NCBI GenBank assembly: GCA_037893225.1
Contig: JAZGUH010000559.1
Coordinates: 186,001-250,000, forward strand
Direction: 5' to 3'
DNA length: 64,000 bases
Source of the DNA: Hippasteria phrygiana
Lineage: Eukaryota; Echinodermata; Asteroidea; Valvatida; Goniasteridae
In this document: positions 25,301 to 40,300 of the stretch, piece after piece
Layout of the letters: each line of letters opens with the position of its first letter
How positions within the stretch are numbered: position 1 is the first letter of the stretch
Made by a program: the position numbers and the translations under genes
Notes under the pieces: model-generated
Told to the model about the DNA's origin: nothing
Databases searched by the model: none
The model's input: only the letters and a program-made list of their open reading frames with translations

Positions 25301-28300
25301 ATGTCATCATGACGTCACACATTTTTTTCCTTTTTAGGGCATATCTTTGAGACCTACCAAAGCTATAACAAAAAGAATTTTGAAAATATCTTGTTTTGTT
25401 TGCCAGATATATTTAAAAGAATTTTACGATTTCAAAATTTCAAAAATTCATAACAAATCACGTGATGACGTCATCATGACGTCATTTCAGATTTGGCATG
25501 CTGGTGGCAGTATCTACCTACCCACCAATTTTCATGACGATCGGACCTATCCTTATATGTGTTTTATAAAAGCACATTTTTGATGACGTCATCATGACGT
25601 CACACATTTTTTTCCTTTTTAGGGCATATCTTTGAGACCTACCAAAGCTATAACCAAAAGAATTTTGAAAATATCTTGTTTTGTTCGCTAGATATATTGA
25701 AAAGAATTTTACGATTTTGAAATTTCAAAAATTCATAACAAATCACGTGATGACGTCATCATGACGTAAATGTTCGGCATACATTCTGAGCAGTTAGTCT
25801 AAGTGTCTGCCAAGTTTAAAGCCAATCGGCACCATAAAAGTAGCCAAAGTGCCAGTAAGAAAGAAAACGTGTACAAATGCTATCGGCATTTGGCTGAAAA
25901 AGAAGCACAAAAAAAAACTAGACATCTGGTACAGTGTTTGTGGACAAACACAGGGCTGTTTTGTTTTTTTGTGTAAAATTGTGATTAAAATAAAATTTCA
26001 AAAATTTCAAAAATCATAAAAAAATTGACGATGACGTCATCATGACATCATTTCAGATTTTGCATGCTAGTGACAGTATCTACCTACCCACTACTTTTCA
26101 TGATGATCGGACCTATCCTTATGTGTTTTAAAAAAGCACATTTTGGATGACGTCATCATGACGTCACACATTTTTTTCCCTTTTAGGGCATATCTTTGAG
26201 ACCTACCAAAGCTATAACAAAAAGAATTTTGAAACTATCTTGTTTTGTTTGCGAGATATATTTAAAAGAATGTTACGATTTCAAACTTTCAAAAATTCAT
26301 AACAAATCACGTGATGACGTCATCATGACGTCACTTTGGATTTTGCATCCTAGTGCCAGTATCTACCTACCCACCAATTTTCATGACGATCGGACCTATC
26401 CTTATATGTGTTTTAAAAAAGCACATTTTTGATGATGTCATCATGACGTCACACATTTTTTTCCTTTTTAGGGCATATCTTTGAGACCTACCAAAGCTAT
26501 AACAAAAAGAATTTGGAAAATATCTTGTTTTGTTCGCTAGATATATTGAAAAGAATGTTACGATTTTAAAATTCTGAAAAATTCATACAAAATCACGTGA
26601 TGACGTCATCATGACGTCACTTTGGATTCAGCATCCTAGTGACAGTATCTACCTACCCACCAATTTTCATGACGATCGGACCTATCCTTATATGTGTTTT
26701 AAAAAAGCACATTTTTGATAATGTCATCATGACGTCACACATTTTCTCCTTTTTAGGGGATATCTTTGAGACATACCAAAGCTATAACAAAAAGAATTTT
26801 GAAAATATCTTGTTTTGTTCGCCAGAAATATTGAAAAGAATTTTACGATTTTGAAATTTCAAAAATTCATAAAAAATCACGTGATGACGTCATCATGACG
26901 AAAATGTTCGGCATACATTCTGAGCAGTTAGTCTAAGTGTCTGCCAAGTTTAAAGCCAATCGGCAGCATAATAGTAGCCAAAGTGCCGGTAAGAAAGAAA
27001 ACGTGTACAAATGCTATGGGCAAAAAAGTCTGAAAAAAAAAATAAAAATCTTAACGAAAACAAGGGCTGTTTTGGAAAAGTTTCCAAAACAGCCAACTAT
27101 TCACGATTAAACAAAAACAAACGATCTAAGACCAGAAATATACATATAAGGCATACAAATCGGGCATAAAAATGGAAATAATTTGACACAGAAGTTAACG
27201 TTTACTTCTGAAGAGGATGGCTAAGATATCATTGGTTATGGATTTGAAGGTTTGGGACGTACATGTAACCTGGTTAGGGAACTGACAGGTTGAATTAATC
27301 TTTTTGCCTGAAGGACGTGGGTAAGCACTCCTGGGTTTGCAATAATAAGTATTTCTACTTTTCCTACTTTTCCTAGTTTTGTTTTTTACCTTGCTCTTAC
27401 TTTTCCTACTTTTTTCTTGAAATTCCTATTTTTCCTACTTTTTCCAATTTTTTTGCCTCACAACTCCTAATATTTTTTGTAACAGTATCACACACTGTCA
27501 TATGAAAATCACACAATGAAGGGCTTGGGTGCAGGAGTACTGCAACTTTACTTGCAACTTGAGCTTAGTTGAGGATGGAGAACACACGCTGTGAGTACAG
27601 AACTGGGATTGCCAAATGAGGCTTGTGATGCAGTGGACATGGGTGGGTATCAACGAAAACTACTCCTGAAGGTCCTACTTTTATCCCGATTTTGTCCTCC
27701 AAAGTCCTGCTTTTGTCTTTTTTTATTTGAACAAATTTAATCCCACAATTCTCCAACTTTTTCACCTGGGTCTGCTTAAAAGCCTGCAATTCTGTTAATG
27801 CCTTTTCAAGAAAGTTTAAGGAAAGTTCATGTTGAACCAACAATAAAGTTCTTGTTTTGGCATATCACAGCTAAGGTGAGTTCCCCTTCATTCCACTCAT
27901 TTAAGAAACCTTACCCTCCTACTATTTCACCATACAAAACCTTACAAAATTTTCATATCCAAATGTTACCATAGCATTAACACACACATGGCAAAACCAT
28001 AGTGTAATGCTATAGCAAGCTTATTGACATGGCAAAACCTTACACATGGTTTTGTATGGTAAACATGCTTCACTATGGTGCACAGTGTATGCCAAATGGT
28101 TTTGTATGGTAAACATGCTTCACTGTGGTGTACAATGTATGCCAAATGGTTTTGCGTGGTGAATATACTTCATTGTGGCTTGTCAACAGACTACTTGGGG
28201 CTATGGTGAGTTATATACATGTATAATGTATAAAGAGAAACCACCCTAATTCTTAAATGGTATAGGCCTATTCATCAATGTTCCCCAATACATAGCCTGT

Positions 28301-31300
28301 ACTATCATACAAAACCTTACAGTGCCATACAGAGGTCAAGTTGATTTACCATTCATATCACCTTACATAGTTCAGTACAGGCAAGCCTTTTGACCATACA
28401 AAACCATACAGCTGTCAGGTTTTGTATGGTATACCTGCTGTACACTCAGTGACTCACTGTATGGTTTTGTATGGTGAATAAACTTTCTTATAAATTGCCT
28501 CAAGAGTTTGGGTACTCGGGTATCCGGTTCAAATGCACAGCCCTGCCTTGTTTAACTCCCTCATGTTGTATCTTATTTGTTCCCCAGGCCCTCTTATCCA
28601 GAAGGATCGTGTACTGCAAGGTATGGCACATGTTGCCCTTGCGCTCTATCTGCTGATGGAACGCCAGTCGGAAAATTCCAACTGGAAACCCTACATCAGT
28701 ATCCTTACAAGACATACTTTCTGGTAACAATATACAGTATGTCCCCCCCCCAAAAAAAATGTCACTCTATTTCTGAAATAACTACAAAACCATAAAGTCA
28801 ATTTTGAAATTTTTTGAGTGGGCAGATACTCCCTGCACTGCCAAAAATGTTTTTCTTAAAATGACATTTTGTTCTTATTTCAAGACAACTTTTCTTGTCT
28901 CACTCCGTAGAAAAGTTTTCTAGGGAGTGAGACAAGAATTTTTTTTCTTGAAATAAGAAATATTTTCTTATATTAAGAAATTAAGAAAATCATTTTTGGC
29001 AGTGTGTCCTTGGCCTAAATCCCTATGAGTCTTAATTAATTTCAGTCATGCATCACTGCACAATGGTCAATTGATCACAACAACATTTTTGGACAGTGTG
29101 ACCAAGTTCCTTGTCTTAATCAATTTCAGTGCTGCGTTATGTAAGCTGTGTAAAATCCTGGATGTTGTGAAAAAAAAAGGCTGAAATGGTTTGGGATTGG
29201 AATCATTTGCCCTTGAGCATTTCTAAAAACCCGGGTCTTGCCATGATGACTGATAGCCAGGCAAATGATTCCAATCCCAACCGCTGCCCTTTTCACAACA
29301 TGCAGGATTTTACACAGCTTACATAAAAAAGCACTGAAATTCATTAAGGTAAAGGAACTTGATCAATGGACCATTGTACAGTGATGGGTGACTGAAATTA
29401 AATGAAACTCGTAGGGAAATTGGCCCAGGATATGGAGTATCTGCACAATCAAACATTTTCAAAATTGACCTGATATTTTTGTAGTTATTTTGGAAATAGT
29501 CAGTGACAATTTTTTTGGGACATACTGTACATGTCTTTTCCTACTGTTAAACATTGGAAGCTGAAAGGCTGCATCTCCACATGTACACACTGTCTTTGTG
29601 GAGCAGGGGGTGGTGTAACAAAAACGTTTGTTCTCCACGGGCAGTACGGAGGTAACGCTCAAAACCTTCTTTAAATTCTTTTCTGGTCGGGTGCACTTCA
29701 CAGGGTATAAGACTGGTGCCAACAATTGGGGCGTTGGTCATTCTGTTCTTTTTGTAGTCACCGTTACGTTTGGGTGTTTTCTGTTGTCGTGTGTCCTACT
29801 CCAGCCTCGCGCATGCACTGGTCTTATATCTTGTAAGTGCCACTCGATCTTATAAGTTACTTGCTTTGATTAATTTGCTCCTTATTTTTGTAAATAGTTA
29901 TTTAATTTATGGTGTATTAAAAGTAAATCTGCCTTGTTTGCAGTCGCCTCTTTCCGCTTGGTCCGTTACAATACTTTGAGCAGTTTAATGGAATCATATA
30001 ATTTTCAAGCTCGACTAGAAGAACAATCTGTATTCTTATGTAGGAAGAAAGAGAAATGAGCCACAAAAAGTATAACTTGTATTTGTCTACAACACCTGCA
30101 TTTGAGATATGTTTTTGTGGCACGAATGACAATCAAACTGTCCAGAAAGAGCACACAAATTTCACCATTAACCCTAGCCGTGCTATTCTAACAAAAGCCA
30201 ACAGTGGTAAACATTTGTTGGATTTATTAATACAAACTACATATTTTTGGTATTCATCAGGGTAGTAGCTAATTAAAATATACCTGTGGATTGTGTTCTA
30301 TTTAGGAGGGTGAAAGCGGACTTCTGGTAAAATTTCAGTTGGATTTTGTGGGATTTGGCAGGGCTCATACAAACAAATACAATGTACATGTACCTGTTGC
30401 ATTTTGTTGGATTCAGCAGGATAGCTGCAAAATGCCAAGGTTGGTGTTGTAGGTGGTACACTGCAGAATCCAACCAAATTTGATGTTGGATTTTGTTGCA
30501 TTTAGTAGGCTTCTCATTTCAGTTTTGTTGGAAATTGTTGGATTTATCCAGGCCATTTGAAAAAAAAAAAACATTGAAGGGGTTTATAGGTTAACCCTTA
30601 AACTGATTAGTTTCTGAAGCCATGAACACCTTGGGTGTGATTTTCTGTTTAAAATGGACATGGCGATTAGGACAATGTGTTTTTGCAATGGCCCTACAGA
30701 ATCACATCCTACTTCATTCAAAATCACATCAAAATCACAGACTATTGTCCCATCTTGACAAAGAGTACATTATGACTTCTTGGTTTGCCAGCTTAAACCT
30801 TATTGTGATTCTGGGCTCTGGATGTAATTTTGGACCCGCATTGTTAAAAAATCAGATCCGCCTAATCCTCCTGTCCATTTTGAATAGAAAAATCACATCC
30901 GAGGGTTTCACAGTGTAAGATTTGTATTTCCAGTGTTTTGCCTTAACTTCCTTGAAGACATCTTACCAACTTGCTACCAAGTTCCCCTGTATTTCACCCC
31001 TGATGAGTTACAGCAGTTACAGGGTTCACCAACATACAGTGAGTAGGAACAAACACTGATGGTTCTCAGTCTTACAATATTCTAGGGTGTGATTTTTATT
31101 ATTTGTTTTCTGAAGTTTTGATGTCCTGTAACAACTCAGCTGCACATCAGGCCATCTTAATATTAGCCTTGTTCACGAGATATCCATGTTGTGTCTCATT
31201 CCTTGAGTACCTCCAGTAGATTATCCGTACATCTGTACGCATGCTTATAATGGGATACTCCTTTTCCATGGTTCTCACCAATCGTGCACATGCTCGGAAC

Positions 31301-34300
31301 TACGCGCGCACGCTCGGAACTACGCGCGCACGCTCGGAACTACGCGCGCACGCTCGGAACTACGCGCGCACGCTCGGAACTACGCGCGCACGCTCGGAAC
31401 TACGCGCGCACGCTCGGAACTACGCGCGCACGCTCGGAACTACGCGCGCACGCTCGGAACTACACGCGCGCGCGCTCGAAACTACACGCGCACGCTCGGA
31501 ACCACGCGCGCATGCTCAGAACCACACTCAGAACTAGGAAAAAAGACCAGTATGTCTGCTGCCACACGCGTCTCAAAAGTCTCCCATTATACATGTACAT
31601 TTTAGTTCCACATGTTGTGTATATACCAAATACGGAACACAAAACAGTATTGAGCTTGAATGTCGACGTGTCTGCTTTATTTTGTCAAATTTGCAGGGGA
31701 AACCTCACTTTCAAATTTTATCAATTTTTTTTGAAAAAGAACTCAAGAAGCTTGAATCCACAAAGCTAGACCCCCCATTCATTGAAAGGAGCATTGTGCA
31801 GCCATGATTTGGTACTGTACTGTATCAAGACAAGTTTAGACAGCCCCGCCTTGATAGTTGTCATGAATATGGCAGATTTGAAGTTTGGCACAGCTTATAT
31901 TTTGGAGAATTAATGAGCTTTAAGAAATGCATGGCACCTTAAACAAGGACTGGTCTCACACACACAAAAATAGGCCGTTCTTACCCACAAAATATTGGAC
32001 GGAGAGGTCATGGTGTGAAGATGCAGTGTATGACTTATATTACCATATTATAAATCTGGTAATGGGAAGTATACTGATCTTTGCCATGCCAACACATGTT
32101 ATAAAATACCTGTGGCCCTCAGCATTTAATAATTGGCTTTTTACACCTGAGGAGTGCGTAGCACCTGAGGCAAAGCCGAGGGTGTTATGCATCCTTGAGG
32201 GGAGAAAGAAATGTGTCCCACGCTGATCTCTATATAAACTGGATAGTAGTTGATTACATGCACATTACAAAGTGCAATAACTGATTCCCTATTTCCTAGG
32301 CTTTTTCACCCCTATTTTCCTGCCCCCCCTCCCTTTAGGCTTTTACTTTACCCCTTGTGCCCGTTTCCCCTTAAAGTTTTTGTGCCTACCAAGAGGTGTA
32401 CATGTAGATGGGCTTTTGTCCAAGTATCCCCGCCGTTGAATAGCATGGTGTGACTCTTAACATGAAGGCATTTCATGGAATGAATTTATGTCCATAGTTT
32501 GTGGGTTTTTGTGGGGTTTTATGTGGTCGTTGTCCAGTAGAAGTACAGTGTGAGATTTCTCCAGATTTTTCATGATTTCAGGATTTGTGGTGCGATGTCT
32601 TCCAGATTTCTGACCTCTGCAACCTGAAACAGTCTTCTTTTAATTCTAATGACTTTATTTTTTTCCAATTTTGAACCGTATCTTTTGGTAGAAAATGCAG
32701 TTATTTTATGAATTTTTCAGAAATGCCATACAAATTTGATGCATCCGAACGTTACGTGGATTTTTCAGCCCCTGTGTCATGCCAAAAAGTGGCCCCCTGC
32801 GAAATAGTGTCCGCTTATTAGCATATTGGCATCTGATTGGTCCTGCGCCTGTGACAGCACATTGTGTCCGCGTTAAGCGTGCATCCTATTACATGGCGGC
32901 TTGCTGTTGAGCGCAGGCTGTCAAGACGTCATGCATTTTTCATCTTAATTTTCATTTTACAATTTCTTTGACTGACGCTTTCCTTTTTCCCTGTAATATA
33001 CTAAGAATTCCTGGATTTGTTGAATTAGTTTTTAGTGATAGTTCAACTTATATTTGTTCAAAATCTGTGTGTGTTGTTCGTGATGCTGAGAGTTCACCTG
33101 TTGTCGAAACACGTGTGTATGACCACAGCTACACTTGCGTTGATAAACAGGCGCAGGACCAACCAGATGCCAATATGCTAACAAGCGGACACTATTTCGC
33201 AGGGGACACTTTTTGGCGCGTCACCGGTAGCATTTTGTCTCATAATTTTTTTTTTAAATGCCATGGTAAAATGCTAGAAAATATGTCAATGAAAATATTT
33301 ATAAAAGTTTGGCAAATCATTTCTGTAAACTTTACCTCTAAAACTTCCTGGAGGAACTGTCATTTCCCTGTTCTGTTTTCCCTTGTGCTTACGAACAGTT
33401 TCAATTTTTTTTTTTTGGGTCGGGGGGAGTTATCCTAAAGTGTAGCTGCATGAAATTGACATTGTATATAAATTTAATCTTGTGCATGCAAAAAGTGTGT
33501 TTTTTCCGTAGATTAGTAGTAGTTTAAATACTAACAAGGTTGTGGATTTTGCATTGTTTGTCCTTCCTCGCATGCAGCCGATGCACTAAAGCAACATAAA
33601 AACATCGCCCGGCAGTTTGCTTACTTCTACAAACTCTTTCAGGTTGGTATCAACTTACAGCCCATAATGTGACCCACTCTGCAAAAAAAGGCCCATTATG
33701 TTGCAAAATTTGAATATAGTGTTTTATATATAGCTGGAAAGGCCATTTTATAAGCTTTCATTATGGTATATGTCTGAGGCCTGTAGCATTTTGCATTCAC
33801 AAGATATTTGGAAATTTGCATGTTTGTTTTCAGGAATTTCTTGAAATGACTTAACCCCATGAGTACGGTATTTTACGGGAGACGTCGGGGTGCCGCGGCA
33901 GCCAAGCGAACCGCTACAATGTGTTTGTGCAGTCAAGCGTAACATATACACAATAATCCAACAATGGATTGAAACTGCACAAACAGCGGCCAATTGCGTC
34001 ATCCGGCCTGGTGGCACTGTTTAATCCAACAATGGATTGAAACTGCACAAACAGCAGCCAATGGCGTCATCCGGCCTGGTGGCACTGTTTTTTTTTGCAC
34101 CATATGGCGTCATCCGTACGCAAGGGGTTAAGGTGAAACGAGCCATTTCAAAAAACAAAAAGCAAAGCAATAGATTGAAGCACTCGACACAAACACATTT
34201 TTTCCCAACTTTATTCACTGAAATCAAAGATTTTGGTTATGAACTAGAATAATATACAATGTAGGTATCAAAGATGCAAAAAATTCCCTCCCTTAAAAAT

Positions 34301-37300
34301 CACTTGTTTGAAGAATTGTTTACCCTCTTCACTTAGAACGGCCCATTACGCGTAAAAGCATACAGCGACTTATGTGCCCTTTTTGCCGAGCGGGTCACAT
34401 ATATATTCAGATATCATGACTCGTCATGCTGATGATGTCACTCAAACTCATCTGTGTAGTGATTATGAGGGTAGTTGAGATTGAACATTGCATGGAAGAA
34501 AATAATGTCATTTGGGGGAGGGGCTGAAATTACATGTCAGTAAGACATAATTTGTTTTTGTGCATTTTAAGCAATTCCAGATATTCTTTAAAAGGCAATT
34601 ATTTTCCAGGAAGGGGGGAATTTAGGTGGGGGGGGGGGGGGGGGGGGGGGGTCGGTGCTATCTGAAATTTTGGAGTAAGCAGCCGTCCCACTCCTCACAT
34701 AGAACTTCACCTGGTGCTACGTCATCATTGATCCCTAGTCAGTTTCCATTGTGGTTTGTTTGATGATATACATGTAAGTTAAAAAGTCGTATCCCTGACT
34801 ATACGGCATTCTGGGTTTATGACTTCTGACTAGCGCCCCCCAAACAAAGACACTGACAATTTGGGAGACCGCCAACATAGGTCAAGATAGCTCAGATAGT
34901 AGAGGTCACAGTTTCAAATCCCGCTCCTGCCAGTTTTCTTTTTTTGAATTGTTTTTTAAATGTATTATTAGATATGCATAACTTGCTCAGAATAAGAAGA
35001 CTGAATGTGAATATTAACCTTCAAAATTGTTCAATCCAGGAAAGTTTTGACATGAAATTTTAACTCTCTATAGGGAACCCCGTCACCCCTGTTCCCCCAC
35101 CCCACCTTCACCCCTAAAAACCCATCTTTATTCAGTTTTTGTATAATTTCGGAACATTTTGATTGCTTTAATCATTTACCAAAAGTATGACTTGTTCATG
35201 GGACTGCTCCTTTTCTCTCGCTTTCCAAGCTTGACAGTTGGTAAGAGTTAAAAATGAGATAAAACTTCAGAAATTACTTTTGTCATTGGTGAATTGAATC
35301 TGATGACAAGTTTTACTGAGGATGAAAACAGTACACGTTTAGACAAATTATCCTGATGTTTACATTGACAGGAATGGAGCAACTTCATCCAAATTAGCCT
35401 CATGAGTGTCTGGTTTAGACCAAGTAAGCAAAAACGTGCCTTTTATTTATTGTGTGTTCTTTCGTTGTATTGCAGATGCATGCTGATGCAGCTAAGCTAC
35501 CGCTGAAAGATTCGTTCACCTATGATGGCTACAGGTAAACACCATGAATAAGTTGTTCTGTAAATTTGTGTCTTGTTTAGTAATTAGGTTTCCTTGGAAC
35601 TTAACCTCTTGAACCCGGCTAACGTCCATAGATGCGGTTTGAAAATTACCTTGCTGGATGACGTCTATACACGCCATTTTCTGAATTTTCAATCCATTGT
35701 TGGATTATTGTGTTACGCTTGGCTGCACAAGCCTCTTGTGTCCGTTTTGCTTGGCTGCACAAGCCGGCATGGCATCCTGGCACCCCATTATAACACCCGG
35801 ACTCATGGGATTTGGGCTGCTTTGACTGAAAATTTTAATTTAGTGGAAATTCCTCCTACTAATGAATTATTAAAAATAATCTGGTCTGGTGACTGGTCTG
35901 GTGACTGGTCTGGTGACTGGTCTGGTGACTGGTCTGGTGGCCTGGCCCGGCCCGGCCCTGCCCCGCCCAGCCCGGCCCGGCCCGGCCTGGCCTGCGTTCC
36001 ACTCACGCGAGCAAAGCAAACGTTCGCCAACGTTCGGCAATTTTTTGTGCACATCCAATGGAAAATTGTTCGCGTAGTTGGCGAACGTTCGCGTTGTTCG
36101 TGAGAGTAGAACCCACCCCTGGTATGACCGGACCGGACCGGACCGGACCTGGGAATCACTGCACTTACGATGATGCTAAAAGTTAGATGCGCACTCTACG
36201 CACCACACACTATTATTTTCACTAATATTCACAACAATGTTTTGAACACTGAGTGTTTGTTCTTGTTTTCAGATGGGCGGTATCCACCATCATGTCCAGA
36301 CAGAATCAGATCCCATCGGAGGACGGTTCCCACCTAGTCACAGTGCTCATCCCACTATGGGATATGTGCAATCATACCAATGGAGTGGTGAGTCCCAAAT
36401 TGCTTCAACTGACCTTCAGATCCCATGTACTTTTAGTATTACAATTGTGTAGCCGAGTATATGCCGGTGCCCAATTTCATGGTTCCGCTTAACGTATTCA
36501 GCAATGAGTTGCCCCTAACTGTAGGATCTGGTTAACAGATTTTAAAGATTCGCATGGAATTATGGGTTGTGTACATGTGTACATCTCGTTCTGTGAATTC
36601 TGAGCTTTATACTCACAGAAATGTGCTTGTTCTCATACTCATACTCACGGCAAAGTACTCATACTTGTATGTATGGTCTTTATGACAAAGTTCTTAGGAC
36701 GGACAGAACACACTGTCCGAAACATCGAGTTCCATTCTCACCCCGGTTCTTTTCAGAACCACACATCTTAAAGAGGTTATTTTCACATGGTGTTACCCGC
36801 AATTTTCTCGTTTACTCCCTTATCGTTTCCGCCATGCAAAGCTTCAAATCAAATCGACAAAGTTCTTGTACTTTTACCAACTTTTACCAACTTTTACAAG
36901 GGGTTTTTACAGAGATGGCCACACCAAGTTATTATTGTTTTTCTGGCACTCATTTATCTTGCTGCGCCTTTTCGTAATATTATGCAATATTTACATTTAT
37001 TTAAATTTTGGGGAACAAACCAGGACACTTCGTTCTCAATCTATGCTCAAGATCTTTCAGCAATTCCGGAGGAAACCAGTGACATTTTTTTGCCAAAGAT
37101 GTGTCGTCTGGCTACGGATCCAAACTGTCTCAAAAATACCCAGTTGTGGTTTGGCTGTACAATTCATATTTTTCTATCAGCTCAATAGTCTTAAATGCAG
37201 CTGTGACCGATCAAGCTGTGGATTTGCTGCCCTGTGTTACCATCTTGAATACGGATGACGGCCATGGCCGTGGTTTGATAAAGACATCCTGGCCGGTTGT

Positions 37301-40300
37301 CATCTATATGTGCATTCCTGCGAGTACTCAATCCATTGTTTGCCTATTGTTTGCGTTACGTTTTGCTGCACAAGCCCGTCTTAGCATACCAGCACCCCAT
37401 TAATAATAGCTGGGTTAATTTCCCTCTATAAATGACAAAGCACTCTTGGTCATACAAAAAGTGTTTCACATATTTGTCTGGATCCTACAAAATGAGTCTT
37501 AAGGGCATGTTTTGACTGAAAAGCATACCTGTTTCTTCATTATATTGTGATGGATCACTCAGTTTGACATCCTGCTGAATATGGACATTACATAGGGACT
37601 TTAAGTCATGTTTAAGGGCCTGTAACTCTTAAAAGAGCTCTGGAAACTTGATTCATTTTGTTGAGTTGGGTCACATGTTGTCTGGACAATGAGTTTGTGT
37701 TGGATAAATCTCTCACAGATCACCACCAGCTTCAACTTGCAGAGAGACAGCTGCGACGGCCTGGCCCTACACGACCTGGCCGTCGACGAGCAAGTCTGCA
37801 TCTTCTATGGTCTTCGCTCTAACTCACACCTGCTGCTGTACAGCGGCTTCGTGTACCCTGAGAGTGAGTGTGACAGCGTCAACATTCAGCTGGGTATCAG
37901 CAGGAATGACCGTCTGTATGCCATGAAAAGCCAGCTCCTTGCAATGATGGGATCCTCAGAGTAAGATTTGGCTTAGACCCCCCCCCCCCCCCCCCCTCCC
38001 CCAATCCAATGTCCGTGCCAGTGTCATATGACTTGAGTGAAAAATCCATGACTGGCTTTTAAGCGTTCATAATTTTCCTACTTTTTCCTAATTTTGTTAC
38101 CTTGCTCCTACTTTTCCTTCTTTTTCCTTGAAATTCCTATTTTTTATTTATCGCAATTTGAGCCCCCCCCCCCCCTTTGTATAAATGAAAGTTTTGTTTG
38201 AAAAAGCTCCATCTATTCATTGCACTCTCATTCAAGACCAATATAGTTGAAACATGAATGAAATGAGTATGTGCAGGAATGCTTGTATAAATAACAACTG
38301 ACCAGGTGGTCTTTTTCAAACTGCTGCTAAGCCGTCATCTTTATTCAAGAGGTTAAGGGTAAAGATTCACATGATAGGTACATGTAGGTGCATCAGGGTT
38401 CCCACTGCATCCTGGAAATCAGGGAAAACCTGGAAAATGAGTTTCGCTTTTCCCAGTCGGGGAAAAGTCAGGGAATTTGAAAAAAGTGCCTCAAATCAGG
38501 GAAAAGACGGGGAATTTGATTGGCCCAAAAGAGAAAGTGGTCAGTCTGTTATATTTTGTGTCATGGCCAAACAGCGTATCCACTGCATGATTGGCTATGG
38601 TGGCTTTTTAGTGTGGAAATCCCTCTTTATCTCTCTTTAGCCAGGTGGCTGTGGTGCATGACCTGATATAGGTCAAAATAATTATCCTGGAATTTTGAAA
38701 TTCATCGGGGAAAACTCGGGTAAAAATCAAGGAATTTTATTTTCATGAAATGGTGGGAACCCTGTACCTGTAAGAGTAACATTTGCTATCAAAGCTGGTC
38801 CCCTTTGAGATGTCGGAGGATAAAATGATTGAAGTAAGACTATGTGAGAAAGCAATGTTGAGACAATAAAATACATACTGTAGTGTATGTCTCGCTTATG
38901 GGGAGTTCAGTTGCCGTGGAGGGTAGACGTGGACCGGGAGGATGTTCAGTCAGTTATTATAAGCTTGATGAGTTTGGGTAATAGTGGTGAGTTTATAATC
39001 TTTGTGATTTTACTGTAGATCGTCAATCAACTTGGCAGTGGAAGGCGGTGATAACCCCATCAGCCCTGAACTGATTGCATTCCTGAGAGTCTTCTCCATG
39101 GATCAGGGTGGGTGACCTCTTCGATCTGAAACGGTCTTCTTTTTATTGTAATGACCCAATTTTTTTTTGCAATTTTGAACTGTATCTTCTGGTAGAAAAT
39201 TCAGTTTTCTTATGCATTTTTCAACCATGCCGTACAAATCAAATGCCTCCGAATGTTTCATGGATTTTGTAATTTCCCCAAATCTCACCCCTGTGGGTTA
39301 CCCCCGGAGTCTAGTGGAAGCAAAGGGTTTAAGGATGGTTCAATGGACTTGTCAACATAAATGCCGGGAAAAGTGCTTTTGCAAAGTTTCACGTCAAATT
39401 TACTCACCTCATCAAATTCTCCAAGATTTCCACATGGTAAACTGCAAAAATTCAGATCTTAATTCTGATTTTAATGAGAATTATGAACTTTCCAACCCTA
39501 CATGAAGTGTTTTCTGCTCCCTCCACCAATAATCACATCAAGAGTCCAGAATCACAATGTACTCTTTTTCAGGGTGGGATAATAGTTCACAGGCTTCAGA
39601 TGTGATTTTAAATAGAGTAGGATGATTGTCCATTGTTGAAATCACATTGTCTTAAAGTTAGTGTATACGATTGGTAATTCTCCAATTAATGAATTATTAC
39701 GAAATACCTTACTAGACTGTAAGTTAATAGTAGTCTCAATCATCCTATGAAATGATGGCACCAGGTGTGCTGTCGTTTTCAAGAAAAGTTTAAATTAATA
39801 TAGTTTTCCAACAATTGTTCGGCTGTACAATTGTTGGAAAAAATAACAGATACTGCGTAGTGTCTAAAATGGGCGCAAGGTTGCAATTATAGTACGTTTG
39901 TATGTACGTGTCATACGCGTAGTGTACCGAAGCTCGGCCTAGTTATGTAACCAATTGAAATGAATTGAAAACGAAAGCCGTTTTTATCTTCTTCTTTTTT
40001 CGCCATTAAAGAATGCAAAACTTTGAACAGGTCAGTGAAACAATATTTCCTATAAAATACTAACCCCCAAATCCACCCATTTCTGAAAATTACAACAATG
40101 ACCAATCATGTACGCTACCTTTAATCACCCTGTCCATTTATGAATAGAAAATCACATCCAAGGGGTTCACAGTGAAAGCCTGTCCTGATTTTACATTAGT
40201 GCTTCTTAAATATTGTGACCCCTGGAAGAAAAGTAGAGTGTAACAGAGGGAATATTTGGTGCCAAACTGTAGAAACACTCATTGAAGGGAGAGGGGTTTC

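Noticed and set aside
31241..31769. Long plus-strand reading frames of 98 and 161 codons rich in Arg-Ala
   Set aside because: They are translations of the 20-bp tandem repeat, open in all frames; no conservation or start context.
35594..36103. 169-codon plus-strand frame upstream of SETD3 exon 9
   Set aside because: Built from a MITE relative plus GGTCTGGTGACT and GGCCC repeats.
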